NCBI RefSeq assembly: GCF_020921035.1 | Contig: NC_063150.1 | Span: 12,834,001-12,898,000, forward strand | From: Rhodamnia argentea | Lineage: Eukaryota; Streptophyta; Magnoliopsida; Myrtales; Myrtaceae | Direction: 5' to 3' | Length of the DNA stretch: 64,000 nt | Program-made: the position numbers and the translations under genes | The notes under the pieces: generated by a model | Database searches by the model: none | What the model saw: only the letters and a program-made list of their open reading frames with translations | Told to the model about the DNA's origin: nothing | Shown: positions 23,215 to 34,250 of the stretch, piece by piece | Numbering within the stretch: the first letter of the stretch is position 1 | How the letters are laid out: the number at the start of each line of letters is the position of its first letter

Positions 23215-25110
23215 TTACGCCCAGAACGAGTTTGGAAGGCCTTTTTCCTTTAGCATAGACCTTACCATCTCCATGACAGTTCTATTCTTTCTTTCTGCTA
23301 CTCCATTTTGCTCCGGTGCATAGCCAACGGTTAGTTGACGATGAACTCCTTCATCTTCACAGAACTTGTTGAACTCCTTTGAGTTATATTCCGTGCCTCC
23401 GTCGCTCCTTAGGACCTTGATCTTGCGGCTACTTTGATTTTCGACGTGGTTCTTGAATTTCCTAAAAATAGAGAAAACCTCGGATCTTTCTCGAAGAAAA
23501 TAGACCCACGTCATTCTTGTATAGTCGTCAATGAATAGGATAAAATATTTATTTTGACTGGCTGTAGGAGTTCTCATTGGACCACAAACGTCCGTATGGA
23601 CTAGTTCCAATGGCTTTTTAGCTCTCCATACGCCTCTAGATGAAAATGACTGCCTTTGTTGTTTTCCAAGAAGACAGCCTTCACAAACATCTGAAATTTC
23701 CGATATCGCTGGAAAATCTCTCATCATATTTTTTCGATGGAGAATTTTCAACCCAGCAAAGTTGAAGTGGCCAAATCTTCGATGCCATAGCCATGATTCA
23801 TCAAGTTGAGCTTTCATGGCCATATCTCTAACATAGTTCCATCGAATAGGAAAATTTCTATTTTCCATCTTAACAGAGGCAATAATATTTTTATATTTGT
23901 CGTAGATAACACAGGTATCTCCATTAAAGTATAGAGAATACCCACATTGTATCATTTGGCCCACGCTAAGCAAATTTTGTGCAAGACTAGGCACCGGATA
24001 TACATCATGAATATATTTTGGGCCTTTATTTGTTTCAACGGCGATAGTGCCTTTTCCTTTCGCATCGACTAATACGCCGTTGCCCAATTTTATTTGGTTT
24101 TTCACCGATGTATCAATATTGGTGAATATAGATTCATCCCCCGTCATATGATTGCTACACCCACTATCAATATACCACGTATCATTTTTCTTGTCATTTG
24201 TCGCTTGGCCAGCATAAAATGTGTTGTCTTTTCTTTCCTTTTCTTCAGCATAGTTAGCACGAGAATTTATTTTCAAGCGACAAACTTTTTCTACGTGGCC
24301 ATATCTTTTACAAAATCGGCATTGTGGTTTATTTTTAAACCAACAATCTTTCTCCAAATGATTGTTTTTCTTGCAAATATCACATGGTGGATATTTCTCC
24401 TTTTGTGAAATTTCTCCTCCTCTTTTATTTTTCCACGAGCTTTTTCCACCATTTTTAAATTGATGAGACCGTATGTTTATTTTGGACTGAAAGGCACTTT
24501 CAACTGAATCTTCATCTTGTGCCATCGGTCTTTTCTCATGTGCCTCTAGAGAGCCAATCAATTCACTTATTGAAAGGGTCGACAAGTCCTTAGTTGCTTC
24601 TATTGTTGTGACAATCGGATTGTATTTTTGGGTAAGTGAAACTAATATTTTCTCTACGACCCTCTGATCAGTAATTCCATCTCCATAAGCTCTCATTTGA
24701 TTAACTAGTTCCTTTAGTGTTCCACAGTATTCTTGAACGGTCTCATTTACTTTCATTTTAGAATTCTCAAAATCTCTCCTTAGAGTCTGAAACCGAATAG
24801 TGCGTACCTTATCTGATCCTTGATATTCTTCTCGTAGTATCTCCCAAGCTTTCTTTGCCGTATTTGCTCCAATTATTCTTGGAAAAACTGTTTCCGAGAG
24901 CGCTTGTTGAATAATGCATAATGCCCTTGCATCCTTTTGTAGTTGATCCTTCGGAATTGTTGCACCTTCTTGCGGAACCTCGTAGCCTTTCTCCACGATG
25001 TCCCATAAATCTTGGGCCATCAGAAACGTAGTCATTTTGATGTTCCAGTAGTCGTAGTTGTTCCCATCAAAAATGGGAATTGGAAATGAGGATGACGCAA
25101 CGTTGGCCAT
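23215..25110 (-). CDS. copia gag, protease and integrase (631 aa, ends at a premature stop)
   Basis: ATG at 25110. The N-terminal gag (UBN2-like, FDGNNYDYW near residue 14) is followed by two zinc knuckles (CDICKKNNHLEKDC and CRFCKRYGHVEKVC), the aspartic protease motif WYIDSGCSNHM, the pre-integrase zinc-binding region (WLWHRRFGHF ... CEGC) and the integrase core (HTDVCGP, RSDGGTEYNS, PEQNGVAERKN). The frame ends at TAA (23215-23217) just after PNSFWA, where relatives continue; the same phase stays open beyond. A single nonsense substitution is the simplest reading. Confidence 0.92.
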   Translation of the reverse strand: MANVASSSFPIPIFDGNNYDYWNIKMTTFLMAQDLWDIVEKGYEVPQEGATIPKDQLQKDARALCIIQQALSETVFPRIIGANTAKKAWEILREEYQGSDKVRTIRFQTLRRDFENSKMKVNETVQEYCGTLKELVNQMRAYGDGITDQRVVEKILVSLTQKYNPIVTTIEATKDLSTLSISELIGSLEAHEKRPMAQDEDSVESAFQSKINIRSHQFKNGGKSSWKNKRGGEISQKEKYPPCDICKKNNHLEKDCWFKNKPQCRFCKRYGHVEKVCRLKINSRANYAEEKERKDNTFYAGQATNDKKNDTWYIDSGCSNHMTGDESIFTNIDTSVKNQIKLGNGVLVDAKGKGTIAVETNKGPKYIHDVYPVPSLAQNLLSVGQMIQCGYSLYFNGDTCVIYDKYKNIIASVKMENRNFPIRWNYVRDMAMKAQLDESWLWHRRFGHFNFAGLKILHRKNMMRDFPAISEISDVCEGCLLGKQQRQSFSSRGVWRAKKPLELVHTDVCGPMRTPTASQNKYFILFIDDYTRMTWVYFLRERSEVFSIFRKFKNHVENQSSRKIKVLRSDGGTEYNSKEFNKFCEDEGVHRQLTVGYAPEQNGVAERKNRTVMEMVRSMLKEKGLPNSFWA

Positions 25111-25164
25111 GGGGTGATTTTAGATGAGGGTGATTAGGACAAACGTCCAAAACCAACCAAACGT

Positions 25165-25177
25165 GGCTCCGATACCA
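25165..25177 (-). promoter_or_regulatory. primer-binding site of the copia element
   Basis: TGGTATCGGAGCC on the minus strand, one base after the 5' LTR; it matches the initiator tRNA-Met complement with one substitution. Confidence 0.85.
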
Positions 25178-25178
25178 C

Positions 25179-25576
25179 TGTTAGTTTTTGGGGAAGCGTG
25201 AATTGATATTTGGTGAGGGTGTATTGTTTTGGCTATTTACGGCAATGAGGGAAGATCAGTAGACAAGGAAACAACTTTTATTGAGTGGAAAATGATTACA
25301 AGACTTTTGGGTGTTTGACTAGTTCTTTTCACTTTTTCTTCTCCACTTACAAGAGCACTAACAAGCCTATTTATAGGCAAATTCCACCGACATTACAATC
25401 AACATATGGTGAATACATGGCCCACGTGTCTTTATTGCTAACCATGTACACTTTGACTTGTCAACCAAGATTTTTCTACACACTCTAGACTATTCTATAC
25501 TACTCCTCTGCCGTATGAGGACTAGATATTTGAGGATTTTTCTGGATTTTTCTGGTAAATGGATCAATTCTTAACA
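25179..25576 (-). repeat. 5' LTR of the copia element
   Basis: 398 bp, 3 transitions from its partner by eye. Confidence 0.95.
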
Positions 25577-25893
25577 TACTCAAAGGGCAAGTATTTCCGG
25601 GAGAATGGAAGGAGCAGCGGCGGCTCGCTAAGTCGGAGATGCGCTCCTCGCGCTTCGTGCGGCACTCGTATGATACCATGCGGGAGCTCGTCCACTACAA
25701 GCTCCTCAAGCTTCTGAAGGCAAGGGCCGGCGCTCCAGGAGACGATAAGCCGCCGCTTGACCTCCAGGACATCCTCCTCTGGTTCACGTTCGACAACATC
25801 TGCAAGGCAGCCTTTGACATTACTACAAAAAGGTATTCTCTGTTTAGGTTCTCGGTGCCCATGAGGTTTCTCTCGCTCGGGCACGAGCGATGG
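25577..25893 (+). pseudogene. CYP86 pseudogene, right fragment
   Basis: Continues the CYP86 reading after the copia insertion (KGKYFRE, then EWKEQRRLAKSEM), but about 49 nt between these are deleted, shifting the frame. Readable similarity runs through SSRFVRHSYDTMRELVH and PPLDLQDILLWFTFDNICKAAF. It then jumps to the 3' end of the intron and its acceptor (TGTTTAG|GTTC) and a truncated FSVPMRFLSLGHERW. The I-helix and heme regions are absent. Clearly non-functional. Confidence 0.9.
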
Positions 25894-26680
25894 CCGAAGC
25901 CTAGGCCAGTGAGCTCGAGGCTTGCCTGTGCTCGTTGCCGGCCGATGGCAGCAGAGGAAGAAAGAGAAAGAAAAGAAAATGGAATCAAAAACTAAAAAAT
26001 TGGATACTTCATTTTGAAAATTTATGAAAATTGTCCACATTAGTGCCGGCTGTATTATATAGGACGGCTGCATCAACGTCAGCATTTGTCGACCAAACGA
26101 CGACGCAGAAAATCAAAAAATATTTTCCTTGCTAAATGACGGAGAATATTTTTAAGTCCTTGGTTGAAACATTGGAAAATATTATCAATTTCTTGAAAAA
26201 TAAATTTTCAATTTTTTTCCCAAAAAAGTCACATTTGACCGAACATGAGTGATTTGAAAAGGACAGAATCAAGCACTCTTAGGTTCTATTTATTTTGTGA
26301 AAAATGAATAATTTAAAAAATATTTTCCTAAAAATAATCGCTTGTATTGGTTGAAAGAACTGGCCAATGAAAAATATTAAATTAGCCAATGGAAAATGTT
26401 TTTACTATCGACCATAATTTATGTCTAAAGATTTTCGTGGACGATGAAAATATTTTTCTTGCATTTATTATTGTAAGCGTTAAAAGTCATTGTTTTAAGG
26501 GATTTGGCACTTTGCTCGCGAGACCACTCATTCATATGCACCTAAAACTGCCAGAATGATCTGAGGCTCAAAGCTTCCTTTTCTGCTACATCATGTAGAA
26601 GACGATGAATCCTGGCAGACTAAGAGCTCCTAGAGGAAAAAAATAAATAAATAAAAGATAGAAAAAGAATGAGGAAATGG
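25894..26680. repeat. spacer of MITE fragments
   Basis: 25900-26080 shares the GAGCTCGAG...CCACATTAGTGCCGGC style of MULE-like MITEs. 26285-26500 resembles the left half of a Tourist-like MITE (GGTTCTATTTATTTTGTG). No gene. Confidence 0.4.
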
Positions 26681-28887
26681 TCACCGGCTTGCCGGCGTCG
26701 AACGCGTTGTGTTTACCAACTGGAACCACTGGCTTGCTGGGTCACAGGAAGTATCTTCTCTCAAGCATTTGCAAGGACTTGTGATGATGGTCTTAGTACT
26801 GAAGTCTATGTCCAAGCAAACTGTGACATTACTACCAACAATGTTGGAGGAAAACTGCATTTTGGACTCCGAAACGGTCTTCCATTCAGACCCGTGGTCT
26901 GTGCAATCCGCGCCGAGTCTCACGGGCTTCGCCAGCTGATCTGCTCGCATGCACAAATCAGTTCCTCTTACCCGGACCGTGTGGCAGTGCGTGTGAGTCC
27001 AAGCCTCGGGCTCCCTGCACGGCCCCAGCTGCAGTTGTCCCTGATCTTGCTTCCTCTGGACGCAGAGACCCGTGAGCGGATGAAAAAGAATTCTGTGCGT
27101 AGGCTTTGATGAAGTTGCACCTGCAATGTCTTGGACATGAGGAAGATAGATAATGCAGAAACAGCGTGGTTTACGACGTGATCGAAGAGTCGATCAGTCG
27201 AGTTCCCATTTGAAGAGGGACTTGTGTTTTGATTAGATCTCTCGATTTTCAACCAATAAAATCTAGGGTATTGAAGGGAAGGATGATATATTGTGCCTAA
27301 TTGTGAGAAATAGATGAACAAAGTTAGGAGGATGCAGTGTTACTATACCTTGAAAAGGGGCTTGAAGGGCAGAGATCCTTTGCAAGAAGCTAGCATTTCT
27401 AGGCCCGGAGAAGTCCTTGTCCAGCACCCCAAACGGCTCGTCCATCCCTACGATCCCTTTTCTCAAGTAATAGCTGCCCACGATCGTCCACAAGGCCCAG
27501 TCGAAGTCGAGCTTGGCCGCGGCTGCGAAGAAGCAATTGAAGTACCGATCGTCATTCACATTTTGTCCGCCCAGTTCTCCTCCGAATTCACTCACGAAGA
27601 GCGGCATTCCCTGGTTCAATATGAACCCCGCCTTGCTCATCACCTGGTCCGTCGCGTCCTTGCACAGCTCGTTGGCATTGCCGTCCTCCCAGATCACCCC
27701 GCTCGAGGATGCGTACCAATGCAGCTCGAACACTAGCTTTCTGGTGAAGCTCACCTTCATTGGTATGCGTCCAAGGAACCATAGGTCGGTGTCGTAATAG
27801 AGGCCGGAGACTATGATGAGTACGTGTGGGTTTGCCGAATGCACCACTTCCGCTCCTCTCTCCATGTACCTGGAGTTCATTTAAGGACCGAAGTCTAACG
27901 TCAAATGGGACGATCATATTAGGTCGAATACCTCTTGGTGATCCGAAAACCTAACATAATAAGTCGAGATAGTTAATCAACTTATCCCTTAGATATCTCA
28001 TATTTTGCCTCATCGCTCAACGCTCAACATGTGTTCTTCAACTGAACAATGACCTACTGTAATAGCAACAGAGTCAGTTCAGAAGAAACGAACTTCCTTA
28101 CTAAGGCTGAATCTACAAATTCTTTCCTACAAATTTACATGGAGTACCTGAACCAGTCTCGCAGATTTTCTCTAGGGCCGCGGAGTTCATTCCTCAAGCT
28201 CATACCGACCACGTTATGGGTGCGGCGGAACATCTTGGCCATTCGAGCAAGGCCGATATTCCAAAGGTTCGGGTCGAAGTACCGGTCGCCGAAGAACCCA
28301 TTACCATCGAGGTTGCTACAACACCAACCGGGCTTGCTGATGTGATTGTCGAGTATGACCATCACATTATTCTCTCCAAGGCTTGAAACAACCGCCTGTA
28401 ACAAGTATGCTAATTTAACTCACTGACTGGTGTTAACAATTTTGGATTAATTGTGGCAATCTGAAGAACAAATTCTTACCCGGAAAGCAGCAAGAAGAGA
28501 GACATCCAGAAGTTTCGGGTTGTTCCGTCGAATGCCTCTGATATACTCAACCAACCCCAGATTCCAGAACGATTGCGCCACCGACATCGAACCCAGCGAG
28601 TCATTGGTGACCATGAAGAGCGGCCACGTGAGCCTGACACAGTTGAATCCCATCGAGGCGATCTGCTTCGAGATCCAGTCGACGGGTTGCTTGTTGAGCC
28701 CTTCTGCGACCATGGGCTCGAGGTGCGACGCCCAGTTGACGCATGCCAGCTTCACTCGATGCCCGTGCCTATCGACGATCCACCTCGAATCGGTGTGAAG
28801 GCGCCATGAGACCCTTGCGGGCTCGGCGCATCGGGAGGCCGTCAGAACCCAGAGAGCGATGAAATACAAGCAGGAGAGACGTCTCAT
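26681..28887 (-). CDS. GH5-family glycoside hydrolase with ricin-B-like domain (copy A)
   Basis: Four exons: 28480-28887, 28148-28395, 27349-27869 and 26681-27120; all introns are GT/AG and the frame closes to 538 aa. An N-terminal signal peptide (hydrophobic core, likely cut near SRCA) predicts secretion. GH5 hallmarks: LDNH, LRNE with acid/base Glu206, HWY, and SEFG with nucleophile Glu313. The last exon encodes a Cys-rich ricin-B/lectin-like tail (HPLTGLC ... DPASQWFQLV). Similar plant proteins (Arabidopsis At1g13130 type) are annotated as cellulases, but their substrate is not established. This copy is clearly diverged from the three to its right (for example HWYASSSGVIW versus HWYGFTNGQAW) and has a 440-nt last exon against 422. 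Confidence 0.93.
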
Positions 28888-30441
28888 GGCGATGGCCAGA
28901 TCTCTTTATCAGACGATTGCCTCCTAACTTGCGAGGATTCAAAGGACGTACTTTGAAACTCAACGAAATAAGAGGGAAACCACTAAAATTAGTGCACGAA
29001 ACCAAGTGTGTCGTCTTGAAAATGTGCTTCGAAATTGTTCAAATTTCTGCTTACTGCTATTGATTTTCTAACATGGTACATTAGCAAATAGATTTCGGTG
29101 AAAGCTGTACTGCTCTGTGGCCGTAACACATGAAAAGGACTGCGTCAAGGGGTTGGAAAAATCGGATCAAAGGTTGGGACAGAGGAGGACAAACCAAGTA
29201 ATCAAACAACCTTTGCGGAAACAAATTCAATGTTAATTTCGCATGAATTGACATTCTCTAAACATAGAGGTCAAGGTCGCACAAAGCACGTTTTGCGCCT
29301 CAAAACCATCGCCAGAATTACTCGGAAAAGAAGAGAGAAGAAGAGCATCGAGACCAAGCTCCCCCTGGTCAGATGCTTACGTTGTCGTTGTGAATTTTAT
29401 TAATCACCTGAAAATATCAATTACCATATGAGTCCTGAATCTATTGCACGGATGTTATTTCAATCTTAAACTTATCAATTTTGACAATGCAGTTCCAAGC
29501 CTTTGCACTAAAGTTTCATCGTTTGGCACGTTTGCAAGTTCCAACGATAATTGGTTGGAATGGCTACCTAGAATTCCACGCAAAGATATAAGGCTACTTT
29601 TAGGATGGAATTCATATTCGTATAATAGGTTTAAGACTGAATTGTTAATTTTTCCTTGCTTAAGTCAGGATTATATATGTTATACAATCTAAAGTTTCAA
29701 GGTGAGTTAATCTCAAAAGAAAAATATAGCAGTATATTGAAAATTAAATCAATAGAACTTTTTGTTAGAGTTTACATAGAATTTCGTTTAAAGTGAATCC
29801 AATCCTCATCACGTGGGCTTACCGCTGATAAAGCACGAGACATAAAATGGAAATATTTATTTAACAATATGAGATACTTTACTTCAAACACGTAAAATAA
29901 TATGAATCGATGAAAAACATCAAAGCATTGTCGAAATCTTCAACTTTGTGCCAATCGACTTGGTGTGGAGAAAACAACCATGTTTCTTGTATAGAACTTT
30001 CTTGTTAGCAAAATAGTTTCTTTTCTCTCCTCCATTTGCTGCGCACTATTTTTATTTTTTTCTGTTCTATTTCTAACTCAACTCTTTTTGACTTTTGCCC
30101 TGCCTTTTTGTAGAAAACGGGAGTCAAACCCGCCACCTATGATACTAGCGTCCCCACCCTCTAATCTCTTTAACAATAGGGCCGTATGTCTATTGGCATT
30201 TGCTCTGCTTTGTGCATAGAGATTTGGAGGTGATTTCTTCAAAATCATCATTCAATTCCATATATTTTGGTTTTCCTTTCTACCGATGTTTTTTTTTTTT
30301 TCAAAACGATTTAATGTCTATCTTTTGTTTTAACAAGAATAACTAGACATCTCATCATCCATGATAAGGTATTATGAAGAGAATTGTTTGATATCTTGAG
30401 AAAATATTCAACATTCAAGTGTAATTTTAGATACATTCATG
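28888..30441. other. gene-free spacer upstream of GH5 copy A
   Basis: No further gene seen; no convincing TATA box near the copy A start. 30110-30190 contains a tRNA-like phrase that I do not accept as a tRNA. Confidence 0.45.
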
Positions 30442-31055
30442 TAGGGTTGAGAAAATCGGATCCACTAGATTGGTGGTCCGGTTTTTGGTTTCGGAGGGTG
30501 GTGGTCTGGTTCTCGGGTCTCAAAAATGGAGCCGATGGTTAGGCGGTCCCGGTTCCTAGTTTCGAGGTATATGACCAAACTGGACCGAATGATTTTAATT
30601 ATATATTTTTTTAAAAATTTTAAACGTAACCCTAGATTTTAATTATTGGGTTAAAGAAGAAACATAAATTAAAGGATTTAACTAATGTCACATACAAGCA
30701 AAGTATTTTAAAAGTACTTGTACATCCCTGGCCATGAATATGACTTAGATTTTTCAGAAGAGCAACGAAGACATAGATAGAAACAAAGGTTGAGACTATG
30801 GATGCTTCTGTAAGAATTGTAGCTATCGGTGTTGGTCTACATTATATGAGCTAGATCGGGAGAGGCGAGCTCGACGAGACTCAGGTGCAATAAATATGCA
30901 ATAAAAACCTATAGAACTCTATTATTTCATTTGGGAGTGAAAGGGACAAAATAAAATTCTATAATTTATTACCGATTTCATTGATCGCTCAGGGACCGGA
31001 CCGAACCGGATCCAGGACCGTCGGTTCGGACCGGACCGGGAACCGCTCATCCCTA
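30442..31055. mobile_element. older hAT-type MITE of the GGTCCGG family
   Basis: From TAGGGTTGAG to CTCATCCCTA, with GGTCCGG/CCGGACC units near both ends. The flanking octamers CATTCATG and CTTTCGCG match at only 5 of 8, so it is older than its relatives at 19795 and 55927. Confidence 0.5.
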
Positions 31056-32940
31056 CTTTCGCGACATTTCTTCTCCAAGAATGCATATCCAGAATTCCCT
31101 AGATTTAATTTCAAAGAAAGATTATTCACTTAGTTAATCCTTTTCTTAAAAAAAAAAATTCATTGCCTATAGTTGCTCATTACATGTTATGCATTGGGAA
31201 AATGCGCCAAAGTCCTTTCAATGGACCGTTCGTTCAAACTATTTGTGAACGTACAAAACCCAAAATTAACATAAGATAAATAAATAGAAACTTGGAAAGA
31301 AGAATATGAAATATTGAATGAAAACAATTGAACCGTTCAGTCAAACGACGTGGAGAATTTTTGTTCTTCCTCCATAGTTATTGTATAACATGAAAAACGC
31401 ACGAAGATATGAACAAGTTCATCTCACTTCTGACTTTAATATAATGAAAATTTGAAAGCATGTGCCACAGGTAAGTGGAAAATGCTATATCTCTAAAATA
31501 AAATTTCATTAGCTAATCAACCAAAATTTGTAGCATAGAAATAAGCCCGTGGGAAGCACAGGTATGAATTACTAGACGTCCCCAACATGCATCCACGAGG
31601 CCCAATCGAAGTTTACTTAAAGAAAGAGAGAGCCGAATCGATTCGATCCAAAGTGTGAAAAGGATCAAATCGAATAAAAAATTGAAGATCGAGGACCAAA
31701 TTGAGAGAACAACACTATTCATATTATGTGATGGCCTTCTCCATTGCTCATGGAAGTATCTCTTCCGTGATATTCAGATTCTCCCTACACGTTTGCTGTA
31801 GACTTCTCTCGATAACTTGTTCCTCAGATTCTTGGCATTCTAATGGGTCGACTTATATAATGAAGAAAGACAATTATCTATTGACCTTTCAGTAAAGACC
31901 AAAAATGAAAAATAAAAATGCATAAATAAATTTCAAACAAATTCACACCAAAAAAAAAAAAAAATTAAGTGTCTATGTGCATATGTGTTGCTAAAAGTTC
32001 AAGGTGTTCAATTTTAATCAAAGTCGTATGCTAATACTAAAAGATAGATCGAGAAATAAAGCTAATGAAAACGAGCTTTTTAGAGGTACATTACCGTTAT
32101 GCTTCAACAAATATATATTGTATGATCAAGTTTGATTGATTATCTAATATTTCGAGCTCCATTTCACGTAAATATATGGATTTCGACATCCCTTATAGGT
32201 AGTACTCATCTGATCTTGATATATATATGTTTGTCTATATGTGTGTATACATGTACATGCGTGTGTATTTTTTGGCCAGTCTCTTTATATAGAAAAAAAT
32301 TGAATATGCTATCAAGACCTAATTTGCTCAAAATAAAGCATGTCCAGTTAATTTTTATTTTTGGCCTTTTCTAGCTAGGTGTTTTACGAAAACCATGCAA
32401 ATTAGTGGGCCTTCGACCATTGATTTAGATCCACTCGACTCCAGAAGACTTGGCTGATGCACCTTTTCCTTCAACTACGTAACTTTTTCGAAACAAGCCC
32501 CTAAAGATTCAATTCGTCCAATTCAGTCCTTAAACTTGTGTAACTTTTTTTTTTATATCAAATCCCTTCGGCACCAATTCATGTCGGTTCGACTTGACAT
32601 GGCGGTTGAATGATATTGAAGCATGATGTGGAGAAAAATTTTGCCTCCATGGACGAGCCACCATGGAAAATGACTGGCAGCGCGATACTTCCCTCTGTGG
32701 ACGAGCGATCGTGAACGACTTCGCCTCCTTGTATTGACAAGGAAAATTTCTTTTTCTATGTCATCCTCTCACATTGTCCAACGGCCACACCAGTTCGGAT
32801 AAATTGTTGCCGAGAAACACGATTAGAAAAATTTACTCAAGTTCAAGGATTTGTGTAAGTAAATTAAATCTTCAAGGACTTGATTGAAAGAAGTTGTGAA
32901 GTTTATAAACGAAACGCAGAATTTCATCTTAATGCATCTA
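31056..32940. other. gene-free AT-rich spacer
   Basis: No gene. 32470-32930 has inverted phrases of the MULE-like MITE type. Confidence 0.4.
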
Positions 32941-33108
32941 GTTGCAACCCGTAGCCCGAACTACTATATATGAAGGAATCTTCCTTTGAATCGGGTCAAA
33001 AAGATGAAAATAAATGTTTAAACAGATGACAAATTATGTCTCTGACGACCATGGGAATAATCAGGCCTGGCATGACTTTAAAAGGCTTAATGGAAAGTTA
33101 GAAACTAT
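32941..33108. repeat. segmental duplicate of 47131-47300
   Basis: Aligns closely with the region 3' of GH5 copy D (shared ACAGATGACAAATTATGTCT and CCATGGGAATAA). It is the start of a duplicated GH5 3' flank that continues at 34045-34250 and 35637-35830, broken by two insertions. Confidence 0.75.
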
Positions 33109-34044
33109 GGGTGCGAAGGTAATACTTCTAGAAGTGAATTTTTGCTCCAGAAGTACTTTTGGAGGAGAAATCTGTTTGATAATGTAACTTTTGAAATAGA
33201 AATTTGTTTGATAAAAATTTTTACCTTTGAAAGAAATTTCTACTTCTAAAGTTATTTTTCGCCCAATTTGAGAAGTTAAAAAAACCTATTTCTCAACACA
33301 AGAAATACTTCTTGCCTCACCCTTTTTACATTACGCCCTTACCTTCTTTTCAACCATGCTGACCTTCGCCGACCTACGCGCGTCATCCACTGTTGCCCGC
33401 GACCACCGCCATCCGCCTACCATCGCTGCCGCCGACCACCGCCGGCCACCGCCCATCGCCTACCTCCACCGGTTGCTGCCCCTCATCGTCCGCGACCACT
33501 CGCGACCATCACCCGCCGCCGGCCACCACCGATCTCACCGACCGCTGCCCGCGACCACCGCCACCGCCGACCACTACCCACTGTCAACCTCCTCCGGCCA
33601 CCGCCACGGACCGGCGTCGCCGTCAATCACCACCCACCGTCGACCTCCAGGCTGCCTCCCACTACCACCACCACCACCACCACCGACCACCGCCACCCCT
33701 CACCACCAACCATCGACTATCGCGCCGCCCACCGTCATAGTCTACCACCGACCTCCGCTTCCCGTTGCCGTCGAGTCACCATCTCCGGCCGTTGGAATAA
33801 AAAATAAAAAATATTTTTTAAAGAAATTTAAAAAGTTTAAAAATGAAGTAGAAATTTTTCTGCCACCGACAATAATTTTTCATAGAAGATTTTGAGTTAA
33901 TAATGTTTCAAAAGTAGAAATTTTTAACCGTTACCAAACAAATTTCGCTGATCAAAAATCAACTTCTGTTTTTAAGTAGAAGTAGAGAGATTAACTTCTG
34001 ACCAAAAGTTGATTTCTGAAGCAGAAGTGTTACCATGTACGCCC
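33109..34044. mobile_element. Tourist/Harbinger-like element with GC-rich core (936 bp)
   Basis: Left end GGGTGCGAAGGTAATACTTC pairs with the reverse complement of the right end, GGGCGTACATGGTAACACTT, and the similarity runs further in. Flanking trinucleotides are TAT/TAA; the unoccupied paralogue near 47305 has CTAAG. The core 33360-33780 is a very GC-rich CCACCGCCGACC-type tract giving long but low-complexity Pro/His/Arg frames that I do not regard as genes. Confidence 0.7.
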
Positions 34045-34250
34045 TAAGTTTCTGTAAGTGTTTATGGTATTTACCACTTAGCGGGGAAAGAAAAAATAAT
34101 TTAGAAGGGATTGGAGCCATGAGGATCGGCCACGGACCAATATTAAATAATTTTTTAGGTTTGCAGTCTGCTTCATTAAGAGAAAGGAGAAATCAACCTC
34201 AAGTTGCGATGATTTCTAGGTACTTCGTAATCACAAAACCTGAAAAAGTT
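34045..34250. repeat. segmental duplicate of about 47320-47500
   Basis: Resumes the GH5 3'-flank similarity after the MITE (shared AGGGATTGG, GGTCGGCC, GGACCGAC/GGACCAAT). Confidence 0.7.

Larger units (their letters stand above)
20753..25576 (-). mobile_element. young Ty1/copia LTR retrotransposon (4824 bp)
   Basis: Full-length element on the minus strand. Both LTRs are 398 bp (25179-25576 is the 5' LTR, 20753-21150 the 3' LTR); by eye they differ at only 3 positions, all transitions. The target duplication TACTC is intact at 20748-20752 and 25577-25581. The left terminus reads CG where the other LTR has TG, one of the 3 changes. It has a tRNA-Met primer site, a polypurine tract and gag-pol with all domains, but one in-frame stop in integrase. 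The near-identical LTRs imply a very recent insertion. It lies inside a CYP86 pseudogene. Confidence 0.95.

Noticed and set aside
26669..27109. Open frames on the plus strand opposite GH5 exons (also at 36.2-37.3, 39.6-40.9, 48.1-49.3 kb)
   Set aside because: They recur at the same place in each GH5 copy and are antisense shadows of conserved, GC-rich coding exons.
30110..30190. tRNA-like phrase (GGGAGTCAAACCCGCC)
   Set aside because: No cloverleaf, anticodon arm or B-box in proper spacing could be drawn; similar phrases occur in retroelement debris.
33356..33895. Plus-strand 179-codon frame rich in Pro, His, Arg
   Set aside because: It is the GC-rich repetitive core of a TIR element, low complexity, with an overlapping frame of similar quality; no gene features.
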